From an uncultured Lachnospiraceae bacterium (lineage in GTDB: Bacteria; Bacillota; Clostridia; Lachnospirales; Lachnospiraceae), in contig CAJTJY010000011.1 in NCBI GenBank assembly GCA_910576975.1, positions 22,905-86,904 of the forward strand: DNA of 64,000 nt, in the 5' to 3' direction. A model generated the notes under the pieces. That model was given only the letters and a program-made list of their open reading frames with translations, did no database searches and was not told where the DNA came from. Positions 45,050 to 54,365 of this stretch are shown here, one piece after another; within the stretch, counting starts at the first letter, position 1; each line of letters starts with the position of its first letter. Made by a program: the position numbers and the translations under genes.

Positions 45050-48000
45050 ATGGATAAGAAATGGACGAAGCAGCAACAGCAGGTGATTGACCTTAGAAAC
45101 CGGAACTTGCTGGTTTCTGCGGCGGCGGGAAGCGGTAAGACAGCGGTTTTGGTGGAGCGTATCATTCAGAAAATTACCGACGATATACGTCCGGTGGATA
45201 TTGACCAACTGCTAATTGTGACGTTTACCAATGCGGCTGCGGCAGAAATGCGGGAGAGGATTGGGAGCGCCTTGGGAAAAGCGTTGGAACGACAGCCGGG
45301 AAATGTTCGTCTGCAGCGTCAGCAGACTTTATTGCATAATGCGCAGATCACCACCATTCACAGTTTTTGCCTTTATGTGATACGCAATTATTTTCATCGG
45401 ATTGACCTCGATCCAGATTTTCGGGTGGCGGAAGAAGGAGAATTAAAGCTTCTGCAGAGCGACGTGCTCGATCAGGTGCTGGAACGATATTACCAAGAGG
45501 CAAAGCCGCAGTTTCTAGCTCTTTCTGAGACTATCGCCACAGGAAAGACGGATCAGCCGTTGAAAGAGGCGATAGCAAAGCTGTTTGCGTTCGCCATGAG
45601 TTATCCCTGGGTGGAAGAATGGCTTTCGGACTGCGGCAAGCCCTTTCAAGTAACAAGCGAAGAGCAGTTTGACAGCCTTGCGGTTACCAGGGAATTGTTA
45701 GCATATTTAGAGAACTTGGCGAGCCAGTGGGCACGGCAGATGAGGCAGTGTTGCAAGATATGCCTTTTGGAGGATGGTCCCTGCGATTATCTCGAATTAT
45801 TGGAACGTGAAGCCGCAGCCATGGAACACATAGCGCAGAGCCAGACATATCAGGCGTATTATGAGCGCATCCAGGGCTTTTCTTTTGGGCGTCTGCCGTC
45901 TTTGCGGAAATTTGCAGGGGATGCGGCTAAAAAAGATCAAGTGCAAAAGCTGCGCAATGAGGTGAAAGCCTCTGTAAAGAAGATCATAGAACAGTTTTTT
46001 TTCCAGAATCCGGCAAAGATGCGGCAAGATTTGCAGAACTGCCGTCCGGTGGCAGAGATGCTAATCGAGGTGACGCTCTCGTTTATCGATGCTTTTTCGC
46101 AGAAAAAAAGAGAAAAAAATATCTTGGATTTTAATGATCTGGAACATTTCGCCCTCAAGATCCTGGTAGAAGAAGAGAGTCATGCTCCCAGCCGTACGGC
46201 GCAGGAGCTTCGCAATCACTATGAAGAGATCATGATTGACGAATACCAGGATTCCAATTATGTGCAGGAAGCCATTCTGCGCTCAGTGTCCAAGGAGGCA
46301 GAAGGCGGGCACAATATCTTCATGGTGGGGGATGTCAAACAGAGCATTTACCGTTTCCGCATGGCGCGTCCTGAGCTTTTCATGGAAAAATATAATGCTT
46401 ATACGCAGCAGGAAAGTGAAGATCAAAGAATAGACCTGCATAAGAATTTCCGTAGCCGCCCTGAGGTGTTAGAGACAGTCAACGATATCTTTTGCAAAAT
46501 CATGAATCATGACATAGGAAACATTACTTATGACGCACAGGCGGCGTTATATCCAGGAGCTTCGTTTCCCCAAGGGACGCCAGGGATGTTTGACACAAGG
46601 ATCGTGGTGATTAATCCAGAAGACAAAAATCCAGAGCTCAAAGTCCAGGAGCTGGAGGCAAGGGCGGTCGCAACGGAAATCCGCAGACTGATCAAGGAAC
46701 AGAAAGTTACCGACCAGATGCCGTCAGAAAAAGATCAAGGAAGCGTCCGTAACCTGCGCTATTCAGATATCGTGATTCTCCTGCGTTCTATGACTGGATG
46801 GGCGGATATCTTTGTAAAGTCGTTGGGTGAGATGGGAATTCCTGCCCGGGCGGCGTCAGGAACTGGATATTTCTCGTCGATCGAAGTGCAAACGGCTTTA
46901 AATTTATTAAAGATCCTGGACAATCCCAGCCAGGATATCCCCATGGCGGCGGTATTGTCGTCTCCGGTGGTGGGGCTTAGCGGAGAAGAACTGGCAATCC
47001 TTCGAATACAGTTTCCTCAAGAAAGATTTTATCAGGCAGTGTTGCATTACTTGCCGCAACAATCACAGGCGGCGCAAGATCCTCTGGAGAACCACCTTGC
47101 ATCTATAAAATTGTCACAGGACTCCAGAGAGAAGCTAGAGAGCTTTCTGGAATTGCTGCAGAAATTCCGAAGAAAGGTCAGCTATACGCCGATCCACCAG
47201 CTTTTGTATGAACTGCTAGAGGAAACGGGGTATCAGGCTTATGTGTATGCTTTGCCAGACGGCGAGATTCGCAAAGCAAATCTAGAGATGCTGGTAGAAA
47301 AGGCGATTGCCTATGAGAACACCAGCTACCGAGGGCTGTTTCATTTCATTCGTTACATGGACCAGCTTCAGAAATATGAGGTCGACTTTCCAATGGCAGA
47401 GGGGGAGGAGGCGGAAGACGCCGTGCGCATTATGAGCATCCATAAAAGCAAAGGTCTGGAATTTCCAGTGGTCTTTGTCTCTGGATTGGGAAAAATGTTT
47501 AACAGCCAGGATATCCGGGAGCGTGTGGTGCTGCATCCAGAGCTTGGCATTGGAATGGATGTCACAGACCTGAAACGGCGATTAAAAACGCCAGGGCTTA
47601 CCAGGCAGCTTTTGGCAAGAAAGATTGCAATGGAAAATACCGGGGAGGAGCTTCGGATTTTGTATGTGGCGCTGACTAGGGCAAAGGAGAAGCTGATTCT
47701 GACCGGGGTGCTGAAAAAAGCGGAACAGAAATTGGCAGAGCTTGGCATTGCAGTTGTGGGAGAAGAACGGCAGCAGCCAGGACTTGGAGAACAAGCATTA
47801 TTGCAAGAGCCAGGAGCCATTTCCTTTTTAAAAAGGCAGAACGCCAGTACCTTTTTACAGTTTATCTTGATGGCGTGCGCAGCTTATCCTGGCAAATATC
47901 CAGTGCATTTGCTGGAGATGGAGGATCTTTGCAGCGCCCAGGAGCAACATGCGGCAAGAGAAGAGCTGACTAAGATAGAATTGTTTGCCAGGTTAAAGAA

Positions 48001-48784
48001 AGCAGAACCGCAATGGGAAGAACAGGTTGCCAGGCGTCTGGCGTACCGTTATCCTTATGAGGAGGAAACGGTGATGCGCACCAAAGTGTCCGTGTCAGAG
48101 CTAAAGCGCCGCGCTATGGATGCGCTGCCAGAAGAACGGCACGTCCCTCGGATTGACTGGGAAAGCGGCAATATGCGTCAAGAAGAAGAGCAGCAGGATT
48201 CCATTGAAATAGACAAAGCAGAGGAGCAGAAAGATCACTATATTCCTAAATTCATGGAGCAGGGACAGGAGGTAAATACTGCCACAAACCGGGGAACGGC
48301 AATGCACCGGGTACTAGAATGCTATGATTTTACCCGCACGCTTGCATCCGTTGAGAAACAGCTTAGGGAAATGGAGGAACAGCAGAAGATAGATAAAAAA
48401 ATGCGAAAGATGATCAATGTCTCTGCATTGAAACGTTTTTTAAACACTTCTTTGGGGAAGCGGATGCAGAAAGCGGCAGAACGGGGAAAACTGTATCGTG
48501 AAAAGCCTTTCGTGATGGGAAAGCCTGCAAGTGAAGCCTTGGCAGAAAGCAAAAGCCAGGAAATGCTATTGATCCAAGGGATTATCGACGTGTTTTTTGA
48601 GGAAGAAGACGGAATTGTGCTGATGGATTATAAGACGGACCGTGTGAAGACGGCTGAAGAATTATCCGAACGTTATCGAAAGCAGATGGAACTGTACCAG
48701 GAGGCGATTGAGCGTGCGTTAGGCAGTCCGGTCAAAGAGCGGATCATATATTCGTTTTGTTTGAATGAGATAGTCATAGTGTAA
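45050..48784 (+). CDS. addA: ATP-dependent helicase/nuclease subunit A
   Basis: 1244 residues. AddA carries the UvrD-type motor and a second nuclease. Walker A: LLVSAAAGSGKTAVLVERII; motif Ia LLIVTFTNAAAAEMRERI; DEXX box IMIDEYQDSNYVQEAIL; motif III FMVGDVKQSIYRFRMARPE; motif IV-VI VRIMSIHKSKGLEFPVVFV and LRILYVALTRAKEKLIL. The C-terminal nuclease has GIIDVFFEEEDGIVLMDYKT. Start 45050 is set by the GGAGG of leader D2; an upstream TTG (45017) lies inside the leader hairpin. maf follows 32 bases later. Confidence 0.95.
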   Translation: MDKKWTKQQQQVIDLRNRNLLVSAAAGSGKTAVLVERIIQKITDDIRPVDIDQLLIVTFTNAAAAEMRERIGSALGKALERQPGNVRLQRQQTLLHNAQITTIHSFCLYVIRNYFHRIDLDPDFRVAEEGELKLLQSDVLDQVLERYYQEAKPQFLALSETIATGKTDQPLKEAIAKLFAFAMSYPWVEEWLSDCGKPFQVTSEEQFDSLAVTRELLAYLENLASQWARQMRQCCKICLLEDGPCDYLELLEREAAAMEHIAQSQTYQAYYERIQGFSFGRLPSLRKFAGDAAKKDQVQKLRNEVKASVKKIIEQFFFQNPAKMRQDLQNCRPVAEMLIEVTLSFIDAFSQKKREKNILDFNDLEHFALKILVEEESHAPSRTAQELRNHYEEIMIDEYQDSNYVQEAILRSVSKEAEGGHNIFMVGDVKQSIYRFRMARPELFMEKYNAYTQQESEDQRIDLHKNFRSRPEVLETVNDIFCKIMNHDIGNITYDAQAALYPGASFPQGTPGMFDTRIVVINPEDKNPELKVQELEARAVATEIRRLIKEQKVTDQMPSEKDQGSVRNLRYSDIVILLRSMTGWADIFVKSLGEMGIPARAASGTGYFSSIEVQTALNLLKILDNPSQDIPMAAVLSSPVVGLSGEELAILRIQFPQERFYQAVLHYLPQQSQAAQDPLENHLASIKLSQDSREKLESFLELLQKFRRKVSYTPIHQLLYELLEETGYQAYVYALPDGEIRKANLEMLVEKAIAYENTSYRGLFHFIRYMDQLQKYEVDFPMAEGEEAEDAVRIMSIHKSKGLEFPVVFVSGLGKMFNSQDIRERVVLHPELGIGMDVTDLKRRLKTPGLTRQLLARKIAMENTGEELRILYVALTRAKEKLILTGVLKKAEQKLAELGIAVVGEERQQPGLGEQALLQEPGAISFLKRQNASTFLQFILMACAAYPGKYPVHLLEMEDLCSAQEQHAAREELTKIELFARLKKAEPQWEEQVARRLAYRYPYEEETVMRTKVSVSELKRRAMDALPEERHVPRIDWESGNMRQEEEQQDSIEIDKAEEQKDHYIPKFMEQGQEVNTATNRGTAMHRVLECYDFTRTLASVEKQLREMEEQQKIDKKMRKMINVSALKRFLNTSLGKRMQKAAERGKLYREKPFVMGKPASEALAESKSQEMLLIQGIIDVFFEEEDGIVLMDYKTDRVKTAEELSERYRKQMELYQEAIERALGSPVKERIIYSFCLNEIVIV

Positions 48785-48816
48785 GGAACGAACAAAACCT
48801 TAGAAAGGATGAGCAT

Positions 48817-49404
48817 ATGAAATATAAATTGATTTTAGCCTCGGCGTCTCCCAGGAGAAAGGAATTATTAGAGCAGGTGGGTGCAGCGTTTGAAATCATT
48901 CCCGCCACAGCAGAAGAGGTAATCTCTTCATCCAGCCCCAAGGACGTAGTGATGGAGTTGTCGAGGCAGAAAGCCGAGGAAGTTGCAAGAAGAGCTTGGG
49001 AAGAGCCTGTGATAGTGCTGGGCGCCGATACGGTGGTGGCGCTTGAAGATCAGATTTTGGGAAAGCCTAGAGATCAAAAGGACGCCCAAAGGATGCTGGG
49101 GCTTTTATCAGGCAGGACGCACAGCGTGTTTACGGGAGTTACCCTGATTGTGAAAGCAGAAGGCAGGCAGCAAAGCCGTTCTTTCTATGAGGAGACCAAA
49201 GTGTCTATGTATCCCATCAAGCAACAGCAGATTTTATCTTATATCCGTACAGGGGAACCGATGGATAAGGCGGGGGCATATGCGATTCAGGGCAGGTGCG
49301 CCCTCTATATCAAGGAGATTCAAGGAGATTACAATAACGTGGTAGGCCTTCCAGTGGCAAGGATTTTTCAAGAGATCGCAGAATCAGGCATTGAAATTTT
49401 GTGA
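48817..49404 (+). CDS. maf: Maf-family nucleotide pyrophosphatase
   Basis: 195 residues. Maf proteins hydrolyse dTTP/UTP or modified nucleotides and affect septum formation. Signature LILASASPRRKELLEQVG at the start, VIVLGADTVVALEDQILGKP, LSGRTHSVFTGVTLI and the end GAYAIQGRCALYIKEIQGDY. AGAAAGGA precedes the ATG. Placement after addA suggests a DNA-maintenance operon. Confidence 0.93.
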   Translation: MKYKLILASASPRRKELLEQVGAAFEIIPATAEEVISSSSPKDVVMELSRQKAEEVARRAWEEPVIVLGADTVVALEDQILGKPRDQKDAQRMLGLLSGRTHSVFTGVTLIVKAEGRQQSRSFYEETKVSMYPIKQQQILSYIRTGEPMDKAGAYAIQGRCALYIKEIQGDYNNVVGLPVARIFQEIAESGIEIL

Positions 49405-49442
49405 GATTCATACTATCATAGAGGTATCAGGAGGAAAAGAGA

Positions 49443-49706
49443 ATGAATCAGTATGATGAAATGTGTTTGCAATGCTTTCTGGAAAAACAATCCCAGCTCT
49501 TTGATGAGACGGTTGCCCAAAGCCTTGAAGAGGCAGAGGAGTTCTTGGAAGACTGCATGGCGGTGGTTTGCGACAATATCAAAGATGTACGGGCATACTT
49601 TGAGGAGGAAGGCGCAGACGTCGCCCAGATGAGCAATGAGGAATTAGAAGAGGCCTTGGAAGTGTTTGCCCTGCCAGACGGCAGATTTCTGGTAGTGGAG
49701 GCATAG
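49443..49706 (+). CDS. Small acidic protein of unknown function
   Basis: 87 residues, very acidic (MNQYDEMCLQCFLEKQSQLF, SLEEAEEFLEDCMAVVCDNI, EELEEALEVFALPDGRFLVV). It is helical, with four cysteines. Proteins of this type occur after maf in other Lachnospiraceae; I know no function. GGAGGAAAAG precedes the ATG, and the next gene starts 23 bases later. Confidence 0.75.
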   Translation: MNQYDEMCLQCFLEKQSQLFDETVAQSLEEAEEFLEDCMAVVCDNIKDVRAYFEEEGADVAQMSNEELEEALEVFALPDGRFLVVEA

Positions 49707-49729
49707 GGGACCGGAATATGGAGATCAAT

Positions 49730-51127
49730 ATGAAAAAATATGACGTGATTATTGTTGGCGCCGGGCCTTCGGGCATTTTTTGTGCCTATGAGCTGTTACG
49801 ACAAAAGCCAGAGCTCAAGGTGCTTATGGTGGAAAAAGGAAGACGGATCGAGCAGCGGCAGTGCCCCAAGCGCAAGACGCGGGTCTGCGTCGGGTGTAAG
49901 CCTTGCTCTATTACGACAGGATTTGCTGGCGCAGGCGCTTTTTCCGATGGAAAATTGTCGCTGTCTCCAGATGTGGGAGGCAATCTCCCTGAGATTCTTG
50001 GCTATGACAAGGCTTTTGCATTGATTCAGGAATCCGATGAGATATATCTGAAATTCGGCGCTGACGCCAGCGTCTATGGCGTTGGGAAAGAAAAGGAGAT
50101 CCGCAAGATCCGAAGAAAAGCGATCAATGCCAATTTAAAGCTGGTAGAATGCCCGATCCGCCACTTGGGAACAGAAGAAGGGTATAAGATATACAGCCGC
50201 CTGCAAGAGCATCTTTTATCGCAGGGGGTGGAGATGAAGTTTGGCACGATGGTGGAAAACGTGCGCATAGAAGATGGAAGAGCCGTGGCCGTAGTCACAA
50301 AAGAAGGAGAATCCTTTTATGGCAGGGAAATTGTCTGCGCCATTGGCAGGGAAGGAGCGGACTGGTTCAGCCATATCTGCAAGGAACATGGCATTGAGAC
50401 GAAGGTGGGAACGGTTGATATCGGCGTCCGGGTGGAAGTGCGCGACGAGGTGATGGAATTTTTGAATAAAAACCTCTATGAGGCAAAGCTAGTATACCAT
50501 ACGCCGACATTCGATGATAAAGTGCGCACGTTCTGCACCAATCCTTCGGGGGAGGTGGCTGCGGAATATTATGAAAACGGCCTTGCCGTGGTCAACGGCC
50601 ATGCCTATAAGTCCAACGACCTTAAGACCAATAACACAAATTTTGCCTTGCTGGTGTCTAAGAACTTTACCAAGCCTTTTAAGACGCCGATAGAGTATGG
50701 CAAGCAGATTGCCCAGCTCTCCAATATGCTATGCGACGGCAGGATCCTTGTGCAGACATTCGGAGACTTTCGCCGGGGCAGGCGTACGACGGAGGAACGT
50801 CTTTGCCGCAATAATTTGATTCCCACGTTAAAAGACGCAGTTCCTGGAGACTTGTCATTGGTTTTTCCACACCGGATCATGGTGGATATTGAGGAGATGA
50901 TTTTCGCATTGGACAAGGTAACGCCTGGAATTGCCAGCGACGAGACTTTGCTTTACGGCGTGGAAGTTAAATTTTATTCCAACAAAGTAGTAGTAAATGA
51001 GCAGTTTGAAACGAACATCCCTGGACTGCGCGCCATCGGCGACGGCGCTTCTGTTACCCGGGGGCTGCAGCAGGCGTCGGCAAACGGCTTGAGCGTGGCG
51101 CGCAGCATAGTGGAAACGCTGGGCTAG
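49730..51127 (+). CDS. FAD-dependent oxidoreductase (uncharacterised FAD-binding family)
   Basis: 465 residues. The N-terminal Rossmann motif is DVIIVGAGPSGIFCAYELL followed by VLMVEKGRRIEQRQCP. A cysteine-rich segment CPKRKTRVCVGCKPCSITTG comes next, then GFAGAGAFSDGKLSLSPDVG, a family hallmark. The FAD end motif is GLRAIGDGASVTRGLQQASA. It resembles the large NAD(FAD)-utilising dehydrogenase family of Firmicutes with unknown substrate. GGAG at 49720-49723 favours ATG 49730; ATG 49718 is an alternative. Confidence 0.85.
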   Translation: MKKYDVIIVGAGPSGIFCAYELLRQKPELKVLMVEKGRRIEQRQCPKRKTRVCVGCKPCSITTGFAGAGAFSDGKLSLSPDVGGNLPEILGYDKAFALIQESDEIYLKFGADASVYGVGKEKEIRKIRRKAINANLKLVECPIRHLGTEEGYKIYSRLQEHLLSQGVEMKFGTMVENVRIEDGRAVAVVTKEGESFYGREIVCAIGREGADWFSHICKEHGIETKVGTVDIGVRVEVRDEVMEFLNKNLYEAKLVYHTPTFDDKVRTFCTNPSGEVAAEYYENGLAVVNGHAYKSNDLKTNNTNFALLVSKNFTKPFKTPIEYGKQIAQLSNMLCDGRILVQTFGDFRRGRRTTEERLCRNNLIPTLKDAVPGDLSLVFPHRIMVDIEEMIFALDKVTPGIASDETLLYGVEVKFYSNKVVVNEQFETNIPGLRAIGDGASVTRGLQQASANGLSVARSIVETLG

Positions 51128-51165
51128 ATAAAGCCATGGAACAAAGATAAATGGAGAGGTTACAA

Positions 51166-52155
51166 ATGAGAACGGATAAGAAATGGAAGATCATAGGCAT
51201 TTGCGCACTTCTTTTGGCATGCTTGCCAGGATGTAAAATGGGAGACACGGAAGTGGTGGTCAATTCAAACGCCATGGAAAATGAGGTATTTAAGATTGAG
51301 GAAGAAGTCTGCACCCTTCCCCAGGCACGGGTGATACTGACCAATTATCAGAACATGTATGCGACCATGTATGACATTGATCTTTGGGAGCTGGACGCCG
51401 GGGACAACGATCTGGAAACCTATGTCAAGGATCTGACAATTTCCAGGCTGGCACAGATCATGGCGATGGATTTTTTGGCAAAGGACAAAGAAATTTCCCT
51501 GACAAAGGAAGAAAAAGACAAGGTTCGCAAAGCTGCGGAAACCTACTATGATTCTTTGAACGATGCCGAGAAAGATTACATGAAAGTGAAAAGGTCTGAT
51601 ATTGAAAAATTGTACGCCCGTTATGGGCTTGCCAATAAACTTTACACGTTTTTGACTCAGGGAGTGAATGACGAGGTCAGCGACGAGGAAGCCAGAGTGA
51701 TGCAGGCATACCAGATCTTTGTCTCGGAAGAGGAGAAAGCTGGGGAAGTGGCGCGGCAATTAGAAGAGGGCGCTGACTTCCTTACGGTTGCCAACCTTTA
51801 TAACGAGGCATTAGAGACAGAAGTATATTTTGGAAAGAATGACGTGGCAAAGCAAGTGGCAAAGAAAGCGTTTGCGTTGGAAACTGATCAGGTCAGCGGC
51901 AAAATCAAGGCGGATGACGGCTACTATTTTATCAAATGCGTCAATCACTATGACCAGGAAAAAACAGATGGCAATAAAGTAGTGATTTTGGAAAATCGCA
52001 GAAAAGAAGCTTTTGACGACGTATACCAGGATTTTTTAGAAGAACTGCCTTCGGAATTTAATGAGAAGGTATGGGAGAAAGTGAATGTGGAAATCAATGA
52101 GGATGTGAAGACAGATAATTTCTTCCAGGTTTATGAGAAATACTGTAATTGGTAA
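51166..52155 (+). CDS. PrsA/SurA-like lipoprotein
   Basis: 329 residues. A lipoprotein signal (IIGICALLLACLPGC, with Cys as lipid site) leads to a SurA/PrsA-like chaperone N-domain (SRLAQIMAMDFLAKDKEISL) and a region that corresponds to a parvulin domain (AYQIFVSEEEKAGEVARQLE, GADFLTVANLYNEALETEV) but is degenerate. It probably helps fold exported proteins at the outer membrane face; isomerase activity is doubtful. ATG 51166 follows GGAGAGG; the ATG at 51151 overlaps this site. Confidence 0.78.
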   Translation: MRTDKKWKIIGICALLLACLPGCKMGDTEVVVNSNAMENEVFKIEEEVCTLPQARVILTNYQNMYATMYDIDLWELDAGDNDLETYVKDLTISRLAQIMAMDFLAKDKEISLTKEEKDKVRKAAETYYDSLNDAEKDYMKVKRSDIEKLYARYGLANKLYTFLTQGVNDEVSDEEARVMQAYQIFVSEEEKAGEVARQLEEGADFLTVANLYNEALETEVYFGKNDVAKQVAKKAFALETDQVSGKIKADDGYYFIKCVNHYDQEKTDGNKVVILENRRKEAFDDVYQDFLEELPSEFNEKVWEKVNVEINEDVKTDNFFQVYEKYCNW

Positions 52156-52217
52156 CTTTGAAAAGCATATGGCGCAATTGCCTTTTGTCACCAAGGCATC
52201 AGAGCAAATACAATGAC

Positions 52218-52313
52218 AAAGACCTGCTGCATCAGAGAGCGGCAATGGGATATGGGAGCCTGTATCATAGGCTTTCATATCCCGCAAGCAGTTCTCTCTT
52301 GCAGCAGGTCTTT
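52218..52313 (+). terminator. 96-nt near-perfect hairpin before the blaI promoter
   Basis: AAAGACCTGCTGC (52218-52230) pairs with GCAGCAGGTCTTT (52301-52313). Inside, AGAGAG pairs with CTCTCT, GGGATATG with CATATCCC, and AGCCT with AGGCT at the tip. It can end the lipoprotein transcript, but it is much longer than a normal terminator. Confidence 0.6.
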
Positions 52314-52368
52314 ATTACTGCAGGAAAATTCCTTGGAATTACCGATAAGACACTTTGTCGTATCAGTC

Positions 52369-52422
52369 TTGACAAATCAAAACTACTCTGGTAGTATAAA
52401 GATATCAAACTACTATAGTAGT
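52369..52422 (+). promoter_or_regulatory. blaI: blaI promoter with two BlaI-type operators
   Basis: TTGACA (52369-52374), 17 bases, TAGTAT (52392-52397). Two dyads of the same half-site occur: ACTACTCTGGTAGT (52382-52395), in the spacer and -10 box, and ACTACTATAGTAGT (52409-52422), just after the start of transcription. Both contain the TAC...GTA symmetry of BlaI/MecI boxes, so BlaI should repress itself. Confidence 0.75.
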
Positions 52423-52437
52423 ACAAGGAGGAATTAT

Positions 52438-52797
52438 ATGGACGCAAAGCTTTTTGATTCGGAATTAAAAGTCATGGATGTCTTGTGGAGGGAAGGTGAT
52501 TCTACGGCAAAGCATATCTCGAATGTGTTAAAAGAGGAAGTGGGGTGGAATGTAAATACGACCTATACGCTGATTAAGCGCTGTATCAAAAAAGGTGCGA
52601 TTGAACGGTCTGAGCCTAAGTTTATGTGCCATGCCCGGATCCCGAAGGAAGAGGTGCAGAGAGCGCAGACGGATGAATTGATTAATAAAGTCTATGATGG
52701 TTCTGCGGACAAGTTGTTTGCGGCCCTGCTTGGCAGAAAGAAACTATCGCAGGAGCAGATCGAGCATTTAAAGAACATTGTGGGGGAGCTGGAGTGA
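52438..52797 (+). CDS. blaI: BlaI/MecI/CopY-family repressor
   Basis: 119 residues. A winged helix (LFDSELKVMDVLWREGDSTA, KHISNVLKEEVGWNVNTTYT) and a C-terminal dimerisation helix (LSQEQIEHLKNIVGELE). In the family the repressor is destroyed when the membrane partner BlaR1 senses its signal. BlaR1 follows 11 bases later and the operators stand upstream. Strong ribosome site AAGGAGGA. Confidence 0.92.
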   Translation: MDAKLFDSELKVMDVLWREGDSTAKHISNVLKEEVGWNVNTTYTLIKRCIKKGAIERSEPKFMCHARIPKEEVQRAQTDELINKVYDGSADKLFAALLGRKKLSQEQIEHLKNIVGELE

Positions 52798-52808
52798 GGT
52801 GACGGATT

Positions 52809-54275
52809 ATGAGCTTATGGGAGATGAGCGTTTCTGGTGGAATTTTGATTCTGGTCGTACTTTTGGTCCGCAGCCTGTTTTTACATAAATTGCCAGGAAG
52901 AACCTTTCAGGCGTTGTGGTTCCTTGTCTTGCTAAGGCTTTTGCTCCCTGTTTCCATTCCGTGCAAGTTCAGCATTTATTCTGTTGCTGAAAAGTATCTG
53001 AAAGTATCTGAGCATCGATTGTCAGACGACGTTTTAAGACAGAGTCAGGAAATAGTTCAGGAAGGACTTTCGGGAACAGATGATTCAGGTGCAGCAGTCA
53101 GTTCTCTCGAGGCAAAAGAGGATCGAGGGACCAAAGGAAGCCTGGGGTGGACCGGCATCTATTTGGCAGGAGCGGCAATCTGCGCAGGATGGTATCTTTT
53201 TTCCTATTTGAGATGGAACAGAGAGTTTCAGACGTCTTTGCCAGCAGGGGAACGGACGGTGCAAGAATGGGCGGATTCACTTCCTGTGCGGCGCAAAATA
53301 TCGATCCGCCAGTGGGATCGAACAGTAACGCCGCTGACTTATGGGATCGTTCGTCCGGTAATTCTGCTGCCTAAGGAGCTGGTCAATGAGAAGCCAGAAC
53401 AGTTAAGATTTATATTGATTCATGAATATATGCATATCCGTCATTGGGATGCGTTGAAAAAATTGTTTTTGATTGTGACATGCTGTATCCATTGGTTTAA
53501 TCCCTTGGTCTGGGTGATGAATCGTTTGGCGAACCAGGATCTGGAGCTTGCCTGTGACAAAAACGTGATCAAGCATATGGGACAAAAAATGCGCGCCCCT
53601 TATGCGCTGGCATTGATACATATGGAAGAAGAGAGAAACATGCGCATGTCCTGGGGAAATGGCTTCAATGAAAATGCAATAGAAGAAAGGATTGTTGCGA
53701 TTATGAAAGAGAAAAAAATATCTATTTTAGCATGTATAACATCTTGTGTGCTGACAGCGGCAATTGTCCTGGCGTTTGCCACTTCGGCGCTTGCAATGAG
53801 CGGCCGCATGGCGCAGGAGAGCACTGCGACATATGAGGGAGACAGTGTCGAGCAAAGAACGGTGCAAGCTTCCCAAGCGACAAAGGTTGTGCAGGAGATT
53901 TCACAGACACAGGAGGGTCAAACTGGATTGTACGAAGAAATCTATAAACAATTCTCAGATGAAGTGGGACCTGACGCGGCGCAAGCACAAGCTGAAACGG
54001 AGGAGACATATCAAGGCTTTTGCGATGTTCCCAAAGAATATGCCGCTTTGGGGATCACTGCAAACCCTAAATCAGGGGGATGGGAATATGACGGCAAAAA
54101 AGTAGCAATATTGTATGATAAGGGAATATACACTTTCGCAGATAAGCCAGATGAGAAAAACCTTGTATATCTTGAAGTCTGCCGGGATTCCAAAAATAAG
54201 ATAAAAAGTTTCCGGGAAGTGGATAAAGAGGGAATGCAAAAACTGCTGAAAGAGACAGGGCTTGTGATAGAGTAA
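52809..54275 (+). CDS. BlaR1-type M56 membrane metallopeptidase with unusual outer domain
   Basis: 488 residues. Three membrane helices come first (GGILILVVLLVRSLFL; ALWFLVLLRLLLPVSIP; IYLAGAAICAGWYLFSYL), then the cytoplasmic M56 zinc protease with H205ExxH in FILIHEYMHIRHWDALKK, and LELACDKNVIKHMG. A fourth helix (ISILACITSCVLTAAIVLAF) leads to about 155 outer residues that lack a penicillin-binding SxxK/SxN/KTG domain; they end in YAALGITANPKSGGWEYDGK and KVAILYDKGIYTF. Proteolysis of BlaI is the likely role; the signal is unknown. No beta-lactamase gene is nearby. Confidence 0.85.
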   Translation: MSLWEMSVSGGILILVVLLVRSLFLHKLPGRTFQALWFLVLLRLLLPVSIPCKFSIYSVAEKYLKVSEHRLSDDVLRQSQEIVQEGLSGTDDSGAAVSSLEAKEDRGTKGSLGWTGIYLAGAAICAGWYLFSYLRWNREFQTSLPAGERTVQEWADSLPVRRKISIRQWDRTVTPLTYGIVRPVILLPKELVNEKPEQLRFILIHEYMHIRHWDALKKLFLIVTCCIHWFNPLVWVMNRLANQDLELACDKNVIKHMGQKMRAPYALALIHMEEERNMRMSWGNGFNENAIEERIVAIMKEKKISILACITSCVLTAAIVLAFATSALAMSGRMAQESTATYEGDSVEQRTVQASQATKVVQEISQTQEGQTGLYEEIYKQFSDEVGPDAAQAQAETEETYQGFCDVPKEYAALGITANPKSGGWEYDGKKVAILYDKGIYTFADKPDEKNLVYLEVCRDSKNKIKSFREVDKEGMQKLLKETGLVIE

Positions 54276-54365
54276 TCATAAAAAGAGTTTGAAAACCAAA
54301 GCAAGAGCAATGTGCGCCCGTGCGAGTGGATGTCACGATGTGGTTGCGCAGTACAATAAAAGGGC

